Positions 27,989 through 37,994 of a DNA stretch of 64,000 bases are shown here, in pieces; the stretch's first letter is position 1, and the number at the start of each line of letters is the position of its first letter. Position numbers and translations under genes: made by a program. Location of the stretch: assembly GCF_026191185.1 (NCBI RefSeq), contig NZ_JAPHOV010000001.1:432001-496000 (forward strand). The letters run 5' to 3'. The notes under the pieces are model-generated. The model was not told the origin of the DNA and ran no database searches. It saw nothing but the letters and a program-made list of their open reading frames with translations. Source of the DNA: Legionella sp. PATHC032. Lineage in GTDB: Bacteria; Pseudomonadota; Gammaproteobacteria; Legionellales; Legionellaceae.

Positions 27989-28897
27989 ATGAAAATTGCG
28001 ATATTGGCAACTAACCCCCATTTGTATTCTCATAAGCGTTTAAAGGCGGAGGCGGAAGCTGCGGGGCATGAGGTTAAAATTATTAACCCTTTATATTGTT
28101 ATATGAACGTGGCTGCTTCTAATCCTAAGGTACATTATCGAGGTGGGGCACCTTTGCCGCATTTTGATGCCGTTATTCCAAGAATTGGTGCATCCATTAC
28201 GTATTATGGTACGGCAGTATTGCGTCATATGGAAACAATGGGTATGTACACTCTTAATGAATCCATCGCTATCTCACGCTCCAGGGATAAATTTCGCTCT
28301 TTGCAATTGTTGGCACGCAAAGGAATTCCTATGCCGTTAACCAGTTTTGCCCAGTCTCCTGATGATACGGAAGATTTGATTCATATGGTTGGTGGGGCTC
28401 CTCTGGTCATAAAATTATTGGAAGGAACACAAGGCAAAGGAGTCATCCTTGCTGACAGTCATCAATCAGCTGTAAGCATCATCAATGCATTTAAAGAAAT
28501 GCATGCCAATATTTTGGTTCAGGAATTCATTGAAGAATCCCGAGGTACGGATATTCGTTGTTTTGTCATAGGAGAAAAAGTGGTTGCCGCAGTTAAACGG
28601 CAAGCCAAGGATGGGGAGTTTCGTGCAAACGTCCATCAAGGAGGAAAAGCAGTGAAAGTCAAACTCTCCCCACAAGAACGGGCAATCGCTGTTAGTGCCG
28701 CAAAAACAATGGGATTAAGAGTTGCTGGAGTAGATCTGATTCGCTCAAATCATGGTCCATTAGTGCTGGAAATTAACTCTTCTCCAGGGCTTGAAGGTAT
28801 AGAAAAAGCAACTAATATTAATTTGGCAGGAAAAATCATTGAGTACATTGAGAAAAAGGCGAAGCCAATCAGTTCCAATCACAGGTTTCATGGATAA
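27989..28897 (+). CDS. rimK: RimK, ribosomal S6 glutamate ligase-type ATP-grasp protein
   Basis: ATP-grasp ligase that adds glutamates to the C-terminus of ribosomal protein S6 in E. coli. The 302-residue length is standard, with [10 protein letters not shown] in the ATP-grasp loop, [16 protein letters not shown], and the metal-binding end [17 protein letters not shown]. It is read alone and converges with the small HTH gene only four bases after its stop. Confidence 0.95.
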   Translation: MKIAILATNPHLYSHKRLKAEAEAAGHEVKIINPLYCYMNVAASNPKVHYRGGAPLPHFDAVIPRIGASITYYGTAVLRHMETMGMYTLNESIAISRSRDKFRSLQLLARKGIPMPLTSFAQSPDDTEDLIHMVGGAPLVIKLLEGTQGKGVILADSHQSAVSIINAFKEMHANILVQEFIEESRGTDIRCFVIGEKVVAAVKRQAKDGEFRANVHQGGKAVKVKLSPQERAIAVSAAKTMGLRVAGVDLIRSNHGPLVLEINSSPGLEGIEKATNINLAGKIIEYIEKKAKPISSNHRFHG

Positions 28898-28900
28898 TTT

Positions 28901-29146
28901 TTAATGTGCTCCTGATTTAGAGTCACTCTTGCCAATTAGCCAATCCGCGTTGACTTCCAGTTCCTGAGCTAATGTTTTTAATACAGCCTCATCAGGGCTT
29001 GTAATTCCATTAAGCAAAGCTTCTGCTTTAAATTTTGGAATTTTAATGAGTTTAGAAAGTATCTCAATTCGTTCTGCCGCAGCCTCCGGTACTCCAATAT
29101 TATCCAGTTCTCTATTCAGTCGTTCTGAAAATCTCTTGTTAAGCAT
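28901..29146 (-). CDS. Small HTH (XRE-like) DNA-binding protein
   Basis: An 81-residue protein with the shape of a Cro/C1-type helix-turn-helix: FSERLNRELDNIGVPEAAAERIEILSKLI, then FKAEALLNGITSPDEAVLKTLAQELEVNADWLIG, whose end is the standard XRE closing motif. The recognition helix is atypical. A possible operator is unknown. AGGGGC lies just before the ATG. It converges with rimK and its promoter region is shared with the zwf side. Confidence 0.75.
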   Translation of the reverse strand: MLNKRFSERLNRELDNIGVPEAAAERIEILSKLIKIPKFKAEALLNGITSPDEAVLKTLAQELEVNADWLIGKSDSKSGAH

Positions 29147-29347
29147 GAGGGGCTCCTAATCAAAGGGATTTTTTACTAACATGTACTTATTTCATATAGC
29201 ATAAAAATGAAGTTTTGCAATTTTGAGACAAAGATCGCTTACACGAGGATTTTTTTAATCCCTGCTGCTTTTAATTCACTTCAATTTAGTTTGATTGATT
29301 AAATAGGTAACGAACCTGATGGAATAAGTGAAAAAAAGCAATTTTGA

Positions 29348-29375
29348 TTGACGCTTGATTCCAGTGATGTAAAAT
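29348..29375 (+). promoter_or_regulatory. Probable sigma70 promoter of the zwf operon
   Basis: TTGACG and TAAAAT are separated by 16 bases, about 45 bases before the zwf start codon. The fit to sigma70 is good but was judged by eye. Confidence 0.5.
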
Positions 29376-29420
29376 CGATGAAATTTCAGGGAAATAGTTA
29401 TTGTAATTTTAGGATGATAT

Positions 29421-30911
29421 ATGCTCTTAAAAGCAGAATCGAAGTATCCTTGTGATTTAATTTTGTTTGGTACACTGGGTGATTTGTCTTGTCGAAAATT
29501 GTTACCTGCATTATATCAATTAGAATTAGCTAATTTACTTCACGAAAAAACAAGAATTATTGGATGTGCACGGGAAAATCTCGATTTTTCTGCCTATCTT
29601 GACTTGATTAAACATAAAATTCAGCAATTTTTATTTGATGAAATTGATGAAACGGTCTGGTTACGTTTTATAAAAAAGCTGGCTTATTGCAAGCTTGATT
29701 TGAATCAATCAGACGATTATCAAAAATTAACAGACTATGTTAACCCTTCTGAACGAGTGATTATTTCTTATCTGGCAATTCCTCCAAGCCTTTATTCTCA
29801 AACATGCCGCAGTCTTGCTCAACTTGATCTAACAAAGAAACCATCGCGAGTTGTTTTGGAAAAGCCTATTGGTCATGATTTGCCTTCTTCTATAGCAACT
29901 AATGATCAAGTGGCTTGTTTTTTTGCTGAAGATCAGATTTATCGGATTGATCATTACCTGGGTAAAGAAACAGTCTTGAATTTATTAGTGCTCCGCTTTG
30001 CCAATTCCATATTTTCAACCAATTGGGATAATCGTGTTATTGATCGGGTTGAAATTTCTGTTGCCGAAGAAATTGGTGTTGAAGGTCGTTGGGAATATTA
30101 TGATAAGTCGGGGCAAGTCAGGGACATGCTGCAAAATCATTTATTACAAATATTGTCTTTAGTAGCGATGGAACCCCCGTTAAGCCTTTCAGCAGAAAGC
30201 ATCAGAAACGAAAAATTAAAAGTACTAAAATCCCTGCGTTTTATTAACAAGTCCAATGTGCATGATCATACGGTACGCGCTCAATATGTGGCCAATAATT
30301 TAATAGATGGTAAAAAAATACCTGGTTATTTGGAAGAAGAGGGCGCTAATCAGACATCGACAACGGAAACTTTTGTTGCTATCAAAGCCTATGTTGACAA
30401 TTGGCGATGGTCTGGTGTCCCATTCTATATGCTTACTGGTAAAAGATTGCCCAAAAAGCAAAGCGAAGTGGTGATTTATTTTAAACCACAGCCGTATAAT
30501 ATCTTCCATCCCTTAAAAGAAGAATTGTATCCTAATCAGTTAATTATTCGCTTACAACCCGATGAAGGGGTGGAAGTGAGGATAATGAATAAAATTCCGG
30601 GTCTTGGTGAACGTATGGAGTTGCATGATTCCAAGCTGGATTTAAATTTTCATCATAGTTTTAAAACGCGGAGAATTGCTGATGCCTATGAGAGATTATT
30701 ATTGGAGGTAATGTTAGGTAATCAGTATCTGTTTGTAAGCCGAGAAGAAATTGAACAAGCTTGGCAATGGATTGACAGTATTATCTCTGCTTGGGAAGAA
30801 GATAATATTCCTCTGTATACCTATCCGGCTTGTACCTGGGGGCCAAAGGAAGTCATACGCTTATTTAACGGACAAGCACATGTTTGGGGTGAGCACAATG
30901 CAGTTTCATAG
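29421..30911 (+). CDS. zwf: Glucose-6-phosphate 1-dehydrogenase
   Basis: First enzyme of the oxidative pentose phosphate and Entner-Doudoroff routes, making 6-phosphogluconolactone with NAD(P). The 496-residue protein has the dinucleotide fingerprint FGTLGDLSCRKLLPAL, the substrate site EKPIGHDL and the catalytic RIDHYLGKE motif. It heads the operon zwf-pgl-edd-glk-eda, where the five genes overlap by about 13-14 bases at each junction, implying coupled translation. Confidence 0.96.
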   Translation: MLLKAESKYPCDLILFGTLGDLSCRKLLPALYQLELANLLHEKTRIIGCARENLDFSAYLDLIKHKIQQFLFDEIDETVWLRFIKKLAYCKLDLNQSDDYQKLTDYVNPSERVIISYLAIPPSLYSQTCRSLAQLDLTKKPSRVVLEKPIGHDLPSSIATNDQVACFFAEDQIYRIDHYLGKETVLNLLVLRFANSIFSTNWDNRVIDRVEISVAEEIGVEGRWEYYDKSGQVRDMLQNHLLQILSLVAMEPPLSLSAESIRNEKLKVLKSLRFINKSNVHDHTVRAQYVANNLIDGKKIPGYLEEEGANQTSTTETFVAIKAYVDNWRWSGVPFYMLTGKRLPKKQSEVVIYFKPQPYNIFHPLKEELYPNQLIIRLQPDEGVEVRIMNKIPGLGERMELHDSKLDLNFHHSFKTRRIADAYERLLLEVMLGNQYLFVSREEIEQAWQWIDSIISAWEEDNIPLYTYPACTWGPKEVIRLFNGQAHVWGEHNAVS

Positions 30912-31611
30912 TTTTATGGATGCCAAACAGTTGATTCATGGCATGGTGGAAAAATTAAGAATTATTCTATCAGATGCTATCAAACAAAGAGGGCAAGCTT
31001 TTTTGGTAGTTTCCGGCGGTAAAACTCCTGTCGATTTGTTCAAGGAGTTGGCTGTAGCTGACTTGCCTTGGGAACAGGTAGCGATCACTTTGGCCGATGA
31101 ACGTTGTGTGAATCTTTTTGATTCTCAACGTAATGAGCGACTGGTTCGCGAATTTTTGCTTCAACATAACGCAAAAAAAGCCAAATTTATCAGCTTGTTT
31201 GATGAAAAAGAGGACCCATTAAGTCATTTGAATGCGGTGAATAGCCAAATTGATTCTCTACCAACGTTTGATGCAGTCATTTTAGGAATGGGTGAAGATG
31301 GTCATACCGCTTCGTTATTTCCATGCAGTGATGAGTTAAGTGCAGGATTGGATGATAAAGCCAATGCGGTACTTATTGTGAATCCCAAAACAGCTTCATT
31401 CCAGAGAGTTAGCTTATCGAAAAAGCGATTATTAAATAGTCGCACTATTTTTTTACATTTAGTAGGTCAAAGAAAGCAGGCTGTCCTGGAACAGGCAATG
31501 GCAACTAACAACCCGGAAATACTGCCAATCTGCGCTATTTTAAATGCCCCTGATGCCAATATTCAGGTGATGTATGCTCCAACATATGAGGAAAAAGAAT
31601 GCATCCTGTAG
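30898..31611 (+). CDS. pgl: 6-phosphogluconolactonase
   Basis: Hydrolyses 6-phosphogluconolactone to 6-phosphogluconate. It is of the DevB type, about 237 residues, with VVSGGKTPVDLFKEL, TLADERCV and GMGEDGHTASLFP. I start at the ATG giving MQFHSFMDAK, which overlaps the zwf stop by 14 bases; the longer frame runs back inside zwf in another frame. It overlaps edd downstream. Confidence 0.94.
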   Translation: MQFHSFMDAKQLIHGMVEKLRIILSDAIKQRGQAFLVVSGGKTPVDLFKELAVADLPWEQVAITLADERCVNLFDSQRNERLVREFLLQHNAKKAKFISLFDEKEDPLSHLNAVNSQIDSLPTFDAVILGMGEDGHTASLFPCSDELSAGLDDKANAVLIVNPKTASFQRVSLSKKRLLNSRTIFLHLVGQRKQAVLEQAMATNNPEILPICAILNAPDANIQVMYAPTYEEKECIL

Positions 31612-33437
31612 TAAATAAAGTGACTGCCAATATCCAAAATCGTAGCACTGCTAGAAGAGCAGCTTATCTGAATCAAATCGATAAGGCTCGTACTAAAGGT
31701 CCACAACGAAGTATTCTGCATTGTGGAAATTTAGCACATGGTTTTGCTGCTTGTGCTAAACAAGACAAGGCAATTTTGAGAGGTAACACAAAAGCCAACA
31801 TTGCCATTGTTTCTGCTTATAATGATATGTTATCAGCGCATCAACCGTATGCTACTTTTCCTGATTTGATTAAAGAAGCGATTTCTGCTGCAGGCGGAGT
31901 AGCACAATTTGCCGGAGGTGTCCCTGCTATGTGCGATGGGATTACTCAGGGACAGCCGGGGATGGAGCTAAGCCTGCTCAGCCGAGATGTGATCGCTTTA
32001 TCTACTGCCGTGGCTTTGTCACATAATATGTTTGATGGAGGGCTCCTCCTAGGTATTTGCGATAAAATAGTTCCTGGATTATTAATGGCTGCACTGGCCT
32101 TTGGCCATCTGCCTTTTATTTTTGTACCCGCTGGCCCCATGCCTTCAGGTATCTCTAATCAGGAAAAAGCAAGAATTCGTCAATTGTACGCAGCAGGTCA
32201 AGTCGACAAAAATGCGTTATTGGATGTGGAAGCAGCATCTTATCATACTGCTGGAACATGCACATTTTATGGTACAGCCAATTCGAATCAATTAGTTATT
32301 GAGCTGATGGGGTTGCAGCTTCCGGGGGCTTCCTTCGTGAATCCTAATACCCCGCTGCGCAATGAATTAACCAAAGCAGCAGCATGTCAGATTTTGTCAT
32401 TAACAGATTTAAATTCTGATTATATGCCAATAGGGCAGATGCTTGATGTGAAAAATATTGTAAACGGTATTATCGGATTATTGGCTTCAGGGGGATCAAC
32501 CAATCATACCATGCATCTTGTCGCGATAGCAGCTATGGCAGGATATTGGGTAAATTGGGATGATTTTGCTCAGTTGTCGGCAATTATTCCATTAATTGCT
32601 CGAATCTATCCTAATGGTCAAGCAGATATCAATCATTTTCAAAGAGCAGGGGGAATGGCTTATTTTGTTAAAACCTTGTTAGATGCTGATTTGCTCCATC
32701 CTGATGTCAATACGGTGGTGGGTTTTGGTCTGGATAAATATACGAAGCAGCCGCAATTGATTGACAATCGATTAGTTTGGGTTAATGGTCCTGACAGTTC
32801 GAGTAATAATGACGTATTAACCTCTGTTGCCGATCCATTTAAACCTCAAGGCGGTTTACAGGTTTTAAGTGGTAATCTTGGCAGAGCGATTATTAAAACA
32901 TCCAGTCTTTATGATGCGCATTATGTGATAGAAGCTCCTGCAGTCGTTTGCTCAAGTCAAGAGGAATTTGAACATCTATTCAATCAAGGTTTGCTTAATA
33001 AAAATTGTGTGGTAGTCGTTCGTTTTCAAGGCCCAAAAGCATGCGGAATGCCAGAATTACATCAATTAACGCCAAAACTTGGTGTGTTAATGGATAAAGG
33101 TTTTCATGTGGCATTGGTTACAGATGGTCGAATGTCTGGCGCATCAGGCAAGGTTCCCGCTGCAATTCACGTTACTCCGGAAGCGGTTGATGGTGGTGGT
33201 ATTGCTAAAATAGAAACGGGCGATATGATTTTGATCGATTGTGAAAGAGGGATACTTCAATTATTAGTTTCTGATGAAGAATTAGCCAGTCGCTCGCCAG
33301 TTGCTGTCGCAGGATATTCTTCTGTTCAAGGTATGGGACGAGAATTGTTTAGTAATTTAAGATTACATTTTACTGGTGCAGAACAGGGAGCTTGTAGTCT
33401 ATTTAATGGAAATGAATTTTTTTATGACGTCTCATGA
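31599..33437 (+). CDS. edd: Phosphogluconate dehydratase
   Basis: Iron-sulfur dehydratase of the IlvD/Edd family that converts 6-phosphogluconate to KDPG, the first committed step of the Entner-Doudoroff pathway. The 612-residue length and the motifs MCDGITQGQPGMELSLLSRD, GTCTFYGTANSN and TDGRMSGASGKVPAAIH are diagnostic. Cys residues in these motifs hold the 4Fe-4S cluster. Overlaps pgl and glk. Confidence 0.96.
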   Translation: MHPVVNKVTANIQNRSTARRAAYLNQIDKARTKGPQRSILHCGNLAHGFAACAKQDKAILRGNTKANIAIVSAYNDMLSAHQPYATFPDLIKEAISAAGGVAQFAGGVPAMCDGITQGQPGMELSLLSRDVIALSTAVALSHNMFDGGLLLGICDKIVPGLLMAALAFGHLPFIFVPAGPMPSGISNQEKARIRQLYAAGQVDKNALLDVEAASYHTAGTCTFYGTANSNQLVIELMGLQLPGASFVNPNTPLRNELTKAAACQILSLTDLNSDYMPIGQMLDVKNIVNGIIGLLASGGSTNHTMHLVAIAAMAGYWVNWDDFAQLSAIIPLIARIYPNGQADINHFQRAGGMAYFVKTLLDADLLHPDVNTVVGFGLDKYTKQPQLIDNRLVWVNGPDSSSNNDVLTSVADPFKPQGGLQVLSGNLGRAIIKTSSLYDAHYVIEAPAVVCSSQEEFEHLFNQGLLNKNCVVVVRFQGPKACGMPELHQLTPKLGVLMDKGFHVALVTDGRMSGASGKVPAAIHVTPEAVDGGGIAKIETGDMILIDCERGILQLLVSDEELASRSPVAVAGYSSVQGMGRELFSNLRLHFTGAEQGACSLFNGNEFFYDVS

Positions 33438-34419
33438 TTTAGCCCAGTATGCGATTGTCGCTGATATAGGCGGCACTTTTGCTCGTTTCAGTAGAGTCAA
33501 TCTTGTCAATTTGCAGATGGATAAAATCGAAATTTATCCTTGTGCCGAGTTTCTTAGTCTGGAGTCCGTGCTAATAACTTATAAATCCCGGCATTCTCTG
33601 CAAGAAATAAAACATATTACGATAGCGATTGCGTGTCCAGTCATCGATGATTTGGTTTCTATGACGAATTGTCATTGGCAATTTTCAATAACAGAATTAA
33701 AACAGAAGCTCAGCCTTGATGTTCTGGAAGTCATGAATGATTTTACTGCGATTGCTATGAGTTTGCCTGTCTTATCGGCTCAGGATCTGGTGCAGATTGG
33801 TAATGGTTACCTGGATGCCAGTAAAGTGAGAGTGGTCTTAGGTGCAGGCACTGGTTTGGGTGTTGCTTATTTAATTCCCCATCAACATCACTATAGTGCT
33901 TTTGCAGGGGAAGGGGGGCATGCCGATTGGGGAGCAAAAACGGAGCAGGAGTGGTTTATCCATCGTTATTTAAAAAGCAAATACTCCCATGTATCTTATG
34001 AGCGCTTGTTATCGGGCCAAGGACTGGAAAATTTATATCAAGCTTTAGCCGCGTACCATAGTAAAAAAGTTGAATTTTTGTCTGCAGCGCAAATTATATC
34101 TTTGGCATTAAGTCAGGAATGTTTCATAGCTCATAAGGCAGTGGCCCAATTTTTTTCAAGTTTGGGATCTTTTGCTGGTGATTTAGCCTTAACTTACGGG
34201 GCTTTTGGTGGTGTTTATATTGCTGGAGGTATTGTGCCACGTTTACTCTCCTTGATACATCAAAGCGACTTTAGAATCCAATTTGAAGACAAAGGTCGAT
34301 TTAGCGATTTCAATTCGTTAATTCCCACTTATGTTATTGCAGCGGCTCAACCGGGTATTTTAGGCGCGAGTGTAAGTTTAAAACAAACATTGACAGGAGT
34401 TTCTCATGTCATTTTCTGA
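33424..34419 (+). CDS. glk: Glucokinase
   Basis: Phosphorylates free glucose to glucose-6-phosphate, feeding zwf. It is a proteobacterial Glk-type ASKHA kinase of about 331 residues with the phosphate loop AIVADIGGTFARFSR, the catalytic region NDFTAIAMSLP, and GAGTGLGVAYL. I start at MTSHDLAQYA, overlapping the edd stop by 14 bases; an ATG six codons earlier is possible. Its presence in the operon fits use of glucose released by the nearby glucoamylase. Confidence 0.94.
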   Translation: MTSHDLAQYAIVADIGGTFARFSRVNLVNLQMDKIEIYPCAEFLSLESVLITYKSRHSLQEIKHITIAIACPVIDDLVSMTNCHWQFSITELKQKLSLDVLEVMNDFTAIAMSLPVLSAQDLVQIGNGYLDASKVRVVLGAGTGLGVAYLIPHQHHYSAFAGEGGHADWGAKTEQEWFIHRYLKSKYSHVSYERLLSGQGLENLYQALAAYHSKKVEFLSAAQIISLALSQECFIAHKAVAQFFSSLGSFAGDLALTYGAFGGVYIAGGIVPRLLSLIHQSDFRIQFEDKGRFSDFNSLIPTYVIAAAQPGILGASVSLKQTLTGVSHVIF

Positions 34420-35068
34420 ATGGAAAACACAACCAGGGACGGTATTTTGTGCATCCCCCGTCATTCCAGTCATTGTAATCAATGAATTAGAGGATGCATT
34501 ACCTTTGGCCGACGCTTTATTTGCTGGTGGGCTTTATGTGCTTGAAGTGACATTAAGAACGTCAGTGGCAATGAAGGCTCTGGAATTATTGATCAATACA
34601 TTTACAGATAAATTAATTGGTGCTGGAACTGTAATCACTCCAGCCCAACTTCATGATGTGGCAGCTGTAGGCGCTCGATTTGCCATTAGCCCAGGCCAAA
34701 CCAGGGAATTATTGATAGCAGGACAGAAAAGTAAAATTCCTCTCATTCCAGGTGTAGCCAGTGTCTCTGAATTAATGGAAGGCTTGGGGATGGGATATAA
34801 CCATTTTAAATTTTTTCCTGCGGCAGCGGCTGGAGGTATCCCTATGCTACAAGCGATATCGGGGGTATTTCCTCAAGTTAAGTTTTGTCCAACAGGTGGA
34901 ATTAATTCCAGGAATTATGAGGAGTATCTGCGGTTGCCAAATGTAGCTTGCGTTGGAGGGTCTTGGATAGTACCAGAAGAGGCTATCAAAAATCATAATT
35001 GGTCTTACATTACAGAATTATGTTTGGCTGTGAGTGCTCAGAAGCGAGAATTTTGTTCGCAGCTTTAA
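34406..35068 (+). CDS. eda: KDPG aldolase
   Basis: Cleaves 2-keto-3-deoxy-6-phosphogluconate to pyruvate and glyceraldehyde-3-phosphate. The 220-residue class I aldolase has EVTLRT, GAGTVITPAQL, the Schiff-base Lys in FKFFPAAAAGG and PTGGIN. AGGAG lies before the ATG, which overlaps the glk stop by 14 bases. It completes the Entner-Doudoroff set. Confidence 0.96.
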   Translation: MSFSEWKTQPGTVFCASPVIPVIVINELEDALPLADALFAGGLYVLEVTLRTSVAMKALELLINTFTDKLIGAGTVITPAQLHDVAAVGARFAISPGQTRELLIAGQKSKIPLIPGVASVSELMEGLGMGYNHFKFFPAAAAGGIPMLQAISGVFPQVKFCPTGGINSRNYEEYLRLPNVACVGGSWIVPEEAIKNHNWSYITELCLAVSAQKREFCSQL

Positions 35069-35175
35069 TCCATTCAAGTTAAAGAAATACCTTTTCATGA
35101 TGTAAAGAGAGCAGCAGTTAAAGTAGTTCATTACGCAGTGACAGAGGAAAAGTATTTAAAATCAAGGAGTGAAAA

Positions 35176-36597
35176 ATGGCTTGGATTGTTGCAATAATTG
35201 GGTCAGTTGCCGGTTTTTTATTTGGTTACGATGAGGGAATAATAGCTGGTTCCCTTGAGCTGGTAAAAAATCATTTTAATCTGACTGCAACCCATATTGG
35301 TATTATAGCTTCTGCTCTGCCTTTTGGGGCATTGTTTGGTTCGATGTTAATTGGCGTATTCATGGCATCAAAGGGCGTAAAACATTTCGGCAGACGTTCT
35401 TTATTATCTTTTGCTGGTTTTTTGTTCTTTATTGGGGCCCTGGGTGCAGGGTTTGCTGAAACCATCTCTGTATTGATTTTATCTCGGTTAGTTCTAGGCT
35501 TGGCCATAGGGATGGCTTCTGTTTTAACCCCATTATACCTGGCTGAAACAGCCGCTATGCAATCACGTGGCGCTGTGGTTGCAATTTATCAACTTGCTTT
35601 GACTGTCGGTATTGTTTGTTCTTACTCGGTCAATTATTTATTGATAGAGCAGCAAGCATGGCGTGCAATGTTTGCTTCAAGTGCTATTCCTGCCTTGTTA
35701 TTGACCATAGGGATTTTGTTTATGCCTGAGTCTCCCAGGTGGTTATGCAGTGTCGGACGTCATGATGCAGCAGCAAACTCCTTAAGAAAATTAAGAGGAA
35801 AACAATCAGTTGAGCAGGAGTTAAAAGATATTGAAGTAACACTGGCGAACGAACCGAAACAAGGCAACTGGCTACTTCTGTTTCAAAAGCCCTTATTGCC
35901 TGTGTTGATGTTAGGGACCATATTATTTTGTTTACAACAATTAAGCGGTATTAATGTGGTAATTTATTTTGCACCTGAAATATTCAAGAATTTAGGTTTG
36001 GGCAGCACGACTGGGCAAATATTAGCAACAATGGGAATAGGTTTGGTTAATTTACTGGTTACTATTATTGCCATTTTGTATGTCGATAAATTAGGACGAC
36101 GCAAATTACTGTTACTGGGTTTTGCAGGAACCAGTTTGAGTTTGTTGGCATTATCCCTGTTCTCATTAAACCATATTGCCTGGTTATCTTATTTATCCGT
36201 TATTTGTTTAATGGTTTATATTTTCTCTTTTGCAATCAGCGTGGGTCCTATTCCCCACATCGCTATGGCAGAAATTTTTCCTCTACATGTCCGTGGTGCC
36301 GGTATGGGGATGTCCGCGATGAGTAACTGGTCGTTTAATACGATAGTCATTTTTAGTTTTCCTATCCTGCATCAAATGTTTGGTATAGAAATGACTTTCG
36401 CCCTGTATGCGGTAATTTGTTTCTTGGGTTTCATTTATGCTTATATTTATATGCCTGAAACCAAGAATATCAGTTTAGAACAAATAGAAACTTATATAAT
36501 GAGCGGCAAGCCATTACGATTTTTAGGTAGAGAGGACGAAGAGGTTGATAATGAGTCAGCTAAATCGGAATCTTCTTTGTTGGCTTCAACGACTTGA
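35176..36597 (+). CDS. MFS sugar transporter (YwtG-like)
   Basis: Major facilitator of the sugar porter branch, 473 residues with 12 membrane segments. Sugar-porter signatures are GYDEGIIAGSLEL, GRRSLLSF, PESPRWL after helix 6, DKLGRRKLLLLG and PETKNISLEQIE at the end. AAGGAG precedes the ATG. It follows eda by about 110 bases on the same strand and by context should import glucose or another hexose; the locus is the one I recall as ywtG (lpg0421). Confidence 0.9.
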   Translation: MAWIVAIIGSVAGFLFGYDEGIIAGSLELVKNHFNLTATHIGIIASALPFGALFGSMLIGVFMASKGVKHFGRRSLLSFAGFLFFIGALGAGFAETISVLILSRLVLGLAIGMASVLTPLYLAETAAMQSRGAVVAIYQLALTVGIVCSYSVNYLLIEQQAWRAMFASSAIPALLLTIGILFMPESPRWLCSVGRHDAAANSLRKLRGKQSVEQELKDIEVTLANEPKQGNWLLLFQKPLLPVLMLGTILFCLQQLSGINVVIYFAPEIFKNLGLGSTTGQILATMGIGLVNLLVTIIAILYVDKLGRRKLLLLGFAGTSLSLLALSLFSLNHIAWLSYLSVICLMVYIFSFAISVGPIPHIAMAEIFPLHVRGAGMGMSAMSNWSFNTIVIFSFPILHQMFGIEMTFALYAVICFLGFIYAYIYMPETKNISLEQIETYIMSGKPLRFLGREDEEVDNESAKSESSLLASTT

Positions 36598-36615
36598 TAC
36601 AAATTTTTTTCTGAT

Positions 36616-36644
36616 GCCCGTGTTATATTTTGACTAACACGGGC
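36616..36644. terminator. Bidirectional terminator between the sugar transporter and glucoamylase genes
   Basis: A perfect 10-bp stem, GCCCGTGTTA paired with TAACACGGGC, lies between convergent genes. On the minus strand the stem is followed, after five bases, by a T-rich end (AAAAAAA in that reading is weaker); it suits termination of both transcripts. Confidence 0.65.
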
Positions 36645-36686
36645 TACAAATTCTGTTCTTTATCGTATTACCTGATCATATAAATC

Positions 36687-37994
36687 CTAATGGGTATTCC
36701 AGCCCATAATTTTTATTCTATTTTCCAATTGTTCTCTTAAACGAATAGCTCGTAAGACGGAAACGTAACTCCAGGTCAAGGATGTTGCTCCTTGCTGAAC
36801 TCCAGTATTCAAATTAATTTGTTCACTTAAATTCAGATCAGGGCCATATTGTTTTATCAGCCTTAAATAATTGTCTCCTTTCTTTAGATAATTCAGTATA
36901 TGGAGTTTATTATGGGTGCTTAGCGACAGATTATGAGCCAAGGTAAAATAATATTCAGCCATCGTAGCTGTTAAGATAAACCAGGGGTTCCCTAAGCTGT
37001 TTGTTTGATAGCCATCATAAGTATCGCCGGGATAACGACCAAACAATATTGCTCCGGAGCGGTTTTTATTGATAGGAAACATTAAATTAAATTGTTCATG
37101 CAAAGCCTTTACTGTATTTTGCACAAAGGTGTGATCTGGGGCAAAAACACCTTCTTTTTGTTGATTGGTTAAAATACCCAACATGACTGATGAATCTAGC
37201 TCTAGGGTTTTTTGAGGACCGGGGTGAGGTAATAATGTGGCTTGAATTATTTTATTTTGATGATCCAAATGCTGCTTCAGTCGGTTGTTAATTAAGTTGG
37301 CTTGCATTTCATAAAAAACAGCGGCTTGTCTGTCATGAAGTTTGTGAGCCAAAATGGCACCATCAATCAAAGCTTTTTGTTGTGCCATCGCCGTGAAAAA
37401 ATGATGGCCATAAACCTCTTCCCACAGATCAAAGTTTGCATCTTGCCAATGATGTGCGATGTATTCCAAATCGATTTTGATAGTGCCCATGGATTGGGGG
37501 TCCATAGTCTTGTTATAAAGATGTGTTTTCACATAATCTATTTCATTATGATCGATAAGCTGTTGCGCAAAACGAATTAAAACAGATGCTCTCAGTGCCG
37601 GACCATCATTTTGCGGTCTTCCCCATTCTCCATCAAAAGGGTTACCATTGATATAAAATTTAGGTTCACCCAATATGTCTTGGCCAGCAATGGGATCAGT
37701 TTGATGCTGTATTTTTTCTGTCCATGAAACATATTCTAGTAAAAGCTTTTTATATCGAGTAGATTGGCTGGTTTCATACCATGTTTCAACCAATCCCATG
37801 GCAATGGCTGAGTCTCGAATCCAGTCATAATAATAATTGGGGTTGTATTGCGAGGGTGAGGCTACGATGGCTCCATTGGGTTGAAAATTATTTAAAAAAT
37901 GTTTTTTTAATATTTGAACCTCTTCATGGGTAAATACTGAAGCCATAGTTTGTGAGACATAAAAAATCATTAAGAAAAAGATCCTTTTCAACAT
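36687..37994 (-). CDS. gamA: GamA/LegY, secreted GH15 glucoamylase
   Basis: Glycoside hydrolase family 15 glucoamylase, releasing glucose from glycogen and starch. The 435-residue protein has a Sec signal peptide (cleavage likely after TMA), the subsite motif NYYYDWIRDSAIA, the general acid Glu in DLWEEVYGHHFFT, and the general base Glu in LSEQINLNTG followed by QQGATSLTWSYVSVLRA. These are closer to fungal than to typical bacterial forms, so acquisition from a eukaryote is plausible. I recall it as lpg0422 (GamA, also LegY). It converges with the Entner-Doudoroff operon and transporter. Confidence 0.92.
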   Translation of the reverse strand: MLKRIFFLMIFYVSQTMASVFTHEEVQILKKHFLNNFQPNGAIVASPSQYNPNYYYDWIRDSAIAMGLVETWYETSQSTRYKKLLLEYVSWTEKIQHQTDPIAGQDILGEPKFYINGNPFDGEWGRPQNDGPALRASVLIRFAQQLIDHNEIDYVKTHLYNKTMDPQSMGTIKIDLEYIAHHWQDANFDLWEEVYGHHFFTAMAQQKALIDGAILAHKLHDRQAAVFYEMQANLINNRLKQHLDHQNKIIQATLLPHPGPQKTLELDSSVMLGILTNQQKEGVFAPDHTFVQNTVKALHEQFNLMFPINKNRSGAILFGRYPGDTYDGYQTNSLGNPWFILTATMAEYYFTLAHNLSLSTHNKLHILNYLKKGDNYLRLIKQYGPDLNLSEQINLNTGVQQGATSLTWSYVSVLRAIRLREQLENRIKIMGWNTH

